Source of the DNA: an uncultured Prevotella sp.
GTDB lineage: Bacteria > Bacteroidota > Bacteroidia > Bacteroidales > Bacteroidaceae
DNA: 13,376 nt
Direction: 5' to 3'
NCBI GenBank assembly: GCA_946999045.1
Contig: CAMQBR010000055.1
Coordinates: 1-13,376 of the forward strand
Part shown: positions 13,171-13,376 of the stretch, in pieces
Numbering within the stretch: the first letter of the stretch is position 1
Layout: the number at the start of each line of letters is the position of its first letter
Notes under the pieces: generated by a model
The model's database searches: none
The model's input: the letters and a program-made list of their open reading frames with translations, nothing else
Told to the model about the DNA's origin: nothing
Translations under genes and position numbers: made by a program

Positions 13171-13326
13171 TTATAAAATTATGGCTCTATAACGAATCAT
13201 GTGGGTAATCAAGTTTGAATAGGCTTCGAAAAGCAGTGTAAATCCACTATTTTTACGTACCCATGGAACATCTACCATGACTGTTTTGTGATCAACTGTT
13301 TTGACACGGGGAACGCTGTTATCACG
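13171..13326 (-). pseudogene. Relic of an ISL3-type transposase
   Basis: Read on the minus strand, a short frame ending at TAA (13173-13171) contains VPRVKTVDHK and VDVPWVRKNSGFTLLFEAY, which match the central 'VPW-R-GSGFTLLFEA' block that precedes the catalytic domain in ISL3-type transposases. No flanking transposase sequence is intact: the catalytic DDE region is missing and only about 50 codons remain. The bases from 13183 (GGCTCTATAACG) resemble the GGCTCT start of ISL3 termini, so the remnant may be an internally deleted copy with its end fused to the fragment. No target duplication could be fixed. Not functional. Confidence 0.6.
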
Positions 13327-13376
13327 GCTCTTTCATTTAAAAAGTCTTGGTTCTTATTCTAAATATCATTATTTTA

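Noticed and set aside
11209..13208. Shared ATGTGGGTAA at 11209-11218 and 13199-13208 as ends of one element
   Set aside because: Only ten bases agree, flanks do not align convincingly, and the intact ribosomal operon lies between; probably chance or two unrelated relics.

Overview
The window looks like chromosomal DNA from a Bacteroidales bacterium, most likely Prevotella or a close relative. The basis is gene content (ROK glucokinase with a Cys cluster, a DUF4924-type protein beside rfbD and prfC, rpsF-rpsR-rplI without ssb), Bacteroidetes-type promoters (TTTG, 19-22 nt, TAnnTTTG), weak or absent Shine-Dalgarno sites at many starts, and an AT-rich composition that is clearly more GC-rich only in the first ~2.5 kb. 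The genus call is inference.

Left end (1-1800). A 3'-truncated gmd (GDP-mannose 4,6-dehydratase, minus strand) lies directly downstream of a C-terminal remnant of glf (UDP-galactopyranose mutase) and a good minus-strand promoter, suggesting the eroded edge of a surface-polysaccharide locus. Two short tandem-repeat blocks lie between this promoter and the one for fmt.

Core genes (1800-5620). fmt (initiator-tRNA formylation) and tsaC (t6A37 tRNA modification) form a translation pair, followed by a ClC-family chloride protein with two CBS domains. Convergent to it is a ROK glucokinase (5918-6895, minus), separated by strong hairpins.

Middle (7100-11130). A LysE-family exporter, a DUF4924-type protein, rfbD (dTDP-4-dehydrorhamnose reductase) and prfC (release factor 3) all run on the plus strand.

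Two related non-coding elements, 189 bp (3474-3662) and 257 bp (9279-9535), lie in opposite orientation. They share an 18-bp terminal inverted repeat and each is flanked by its own 4-bp direct repeat (TTTA and ATAA), so I read them as MITEs. The second sits exactly at the rfbD/prfC junction: removing it and one target copy restores an ATGA stop/start overlap between the two genes, and the element now supplies the last residues and stop codon of rfbD. This is the most informative observation here.

Right end (11130-13376). The ribosomal protein operon rpsF-rpsR-rplI (minus) has a clear terminator and a promoter that overlaps a divergent promoter for a 60-residue, two-helix membrane protein. The last part is non-coding and holds a relic of an ISL3-type transposase. 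I saw no tRNA, rRNA, CRISPR array or defence system, and no convincing previously undescribed multi-gene system; the novelty is in the mobile-element biology and small regulatory structures.
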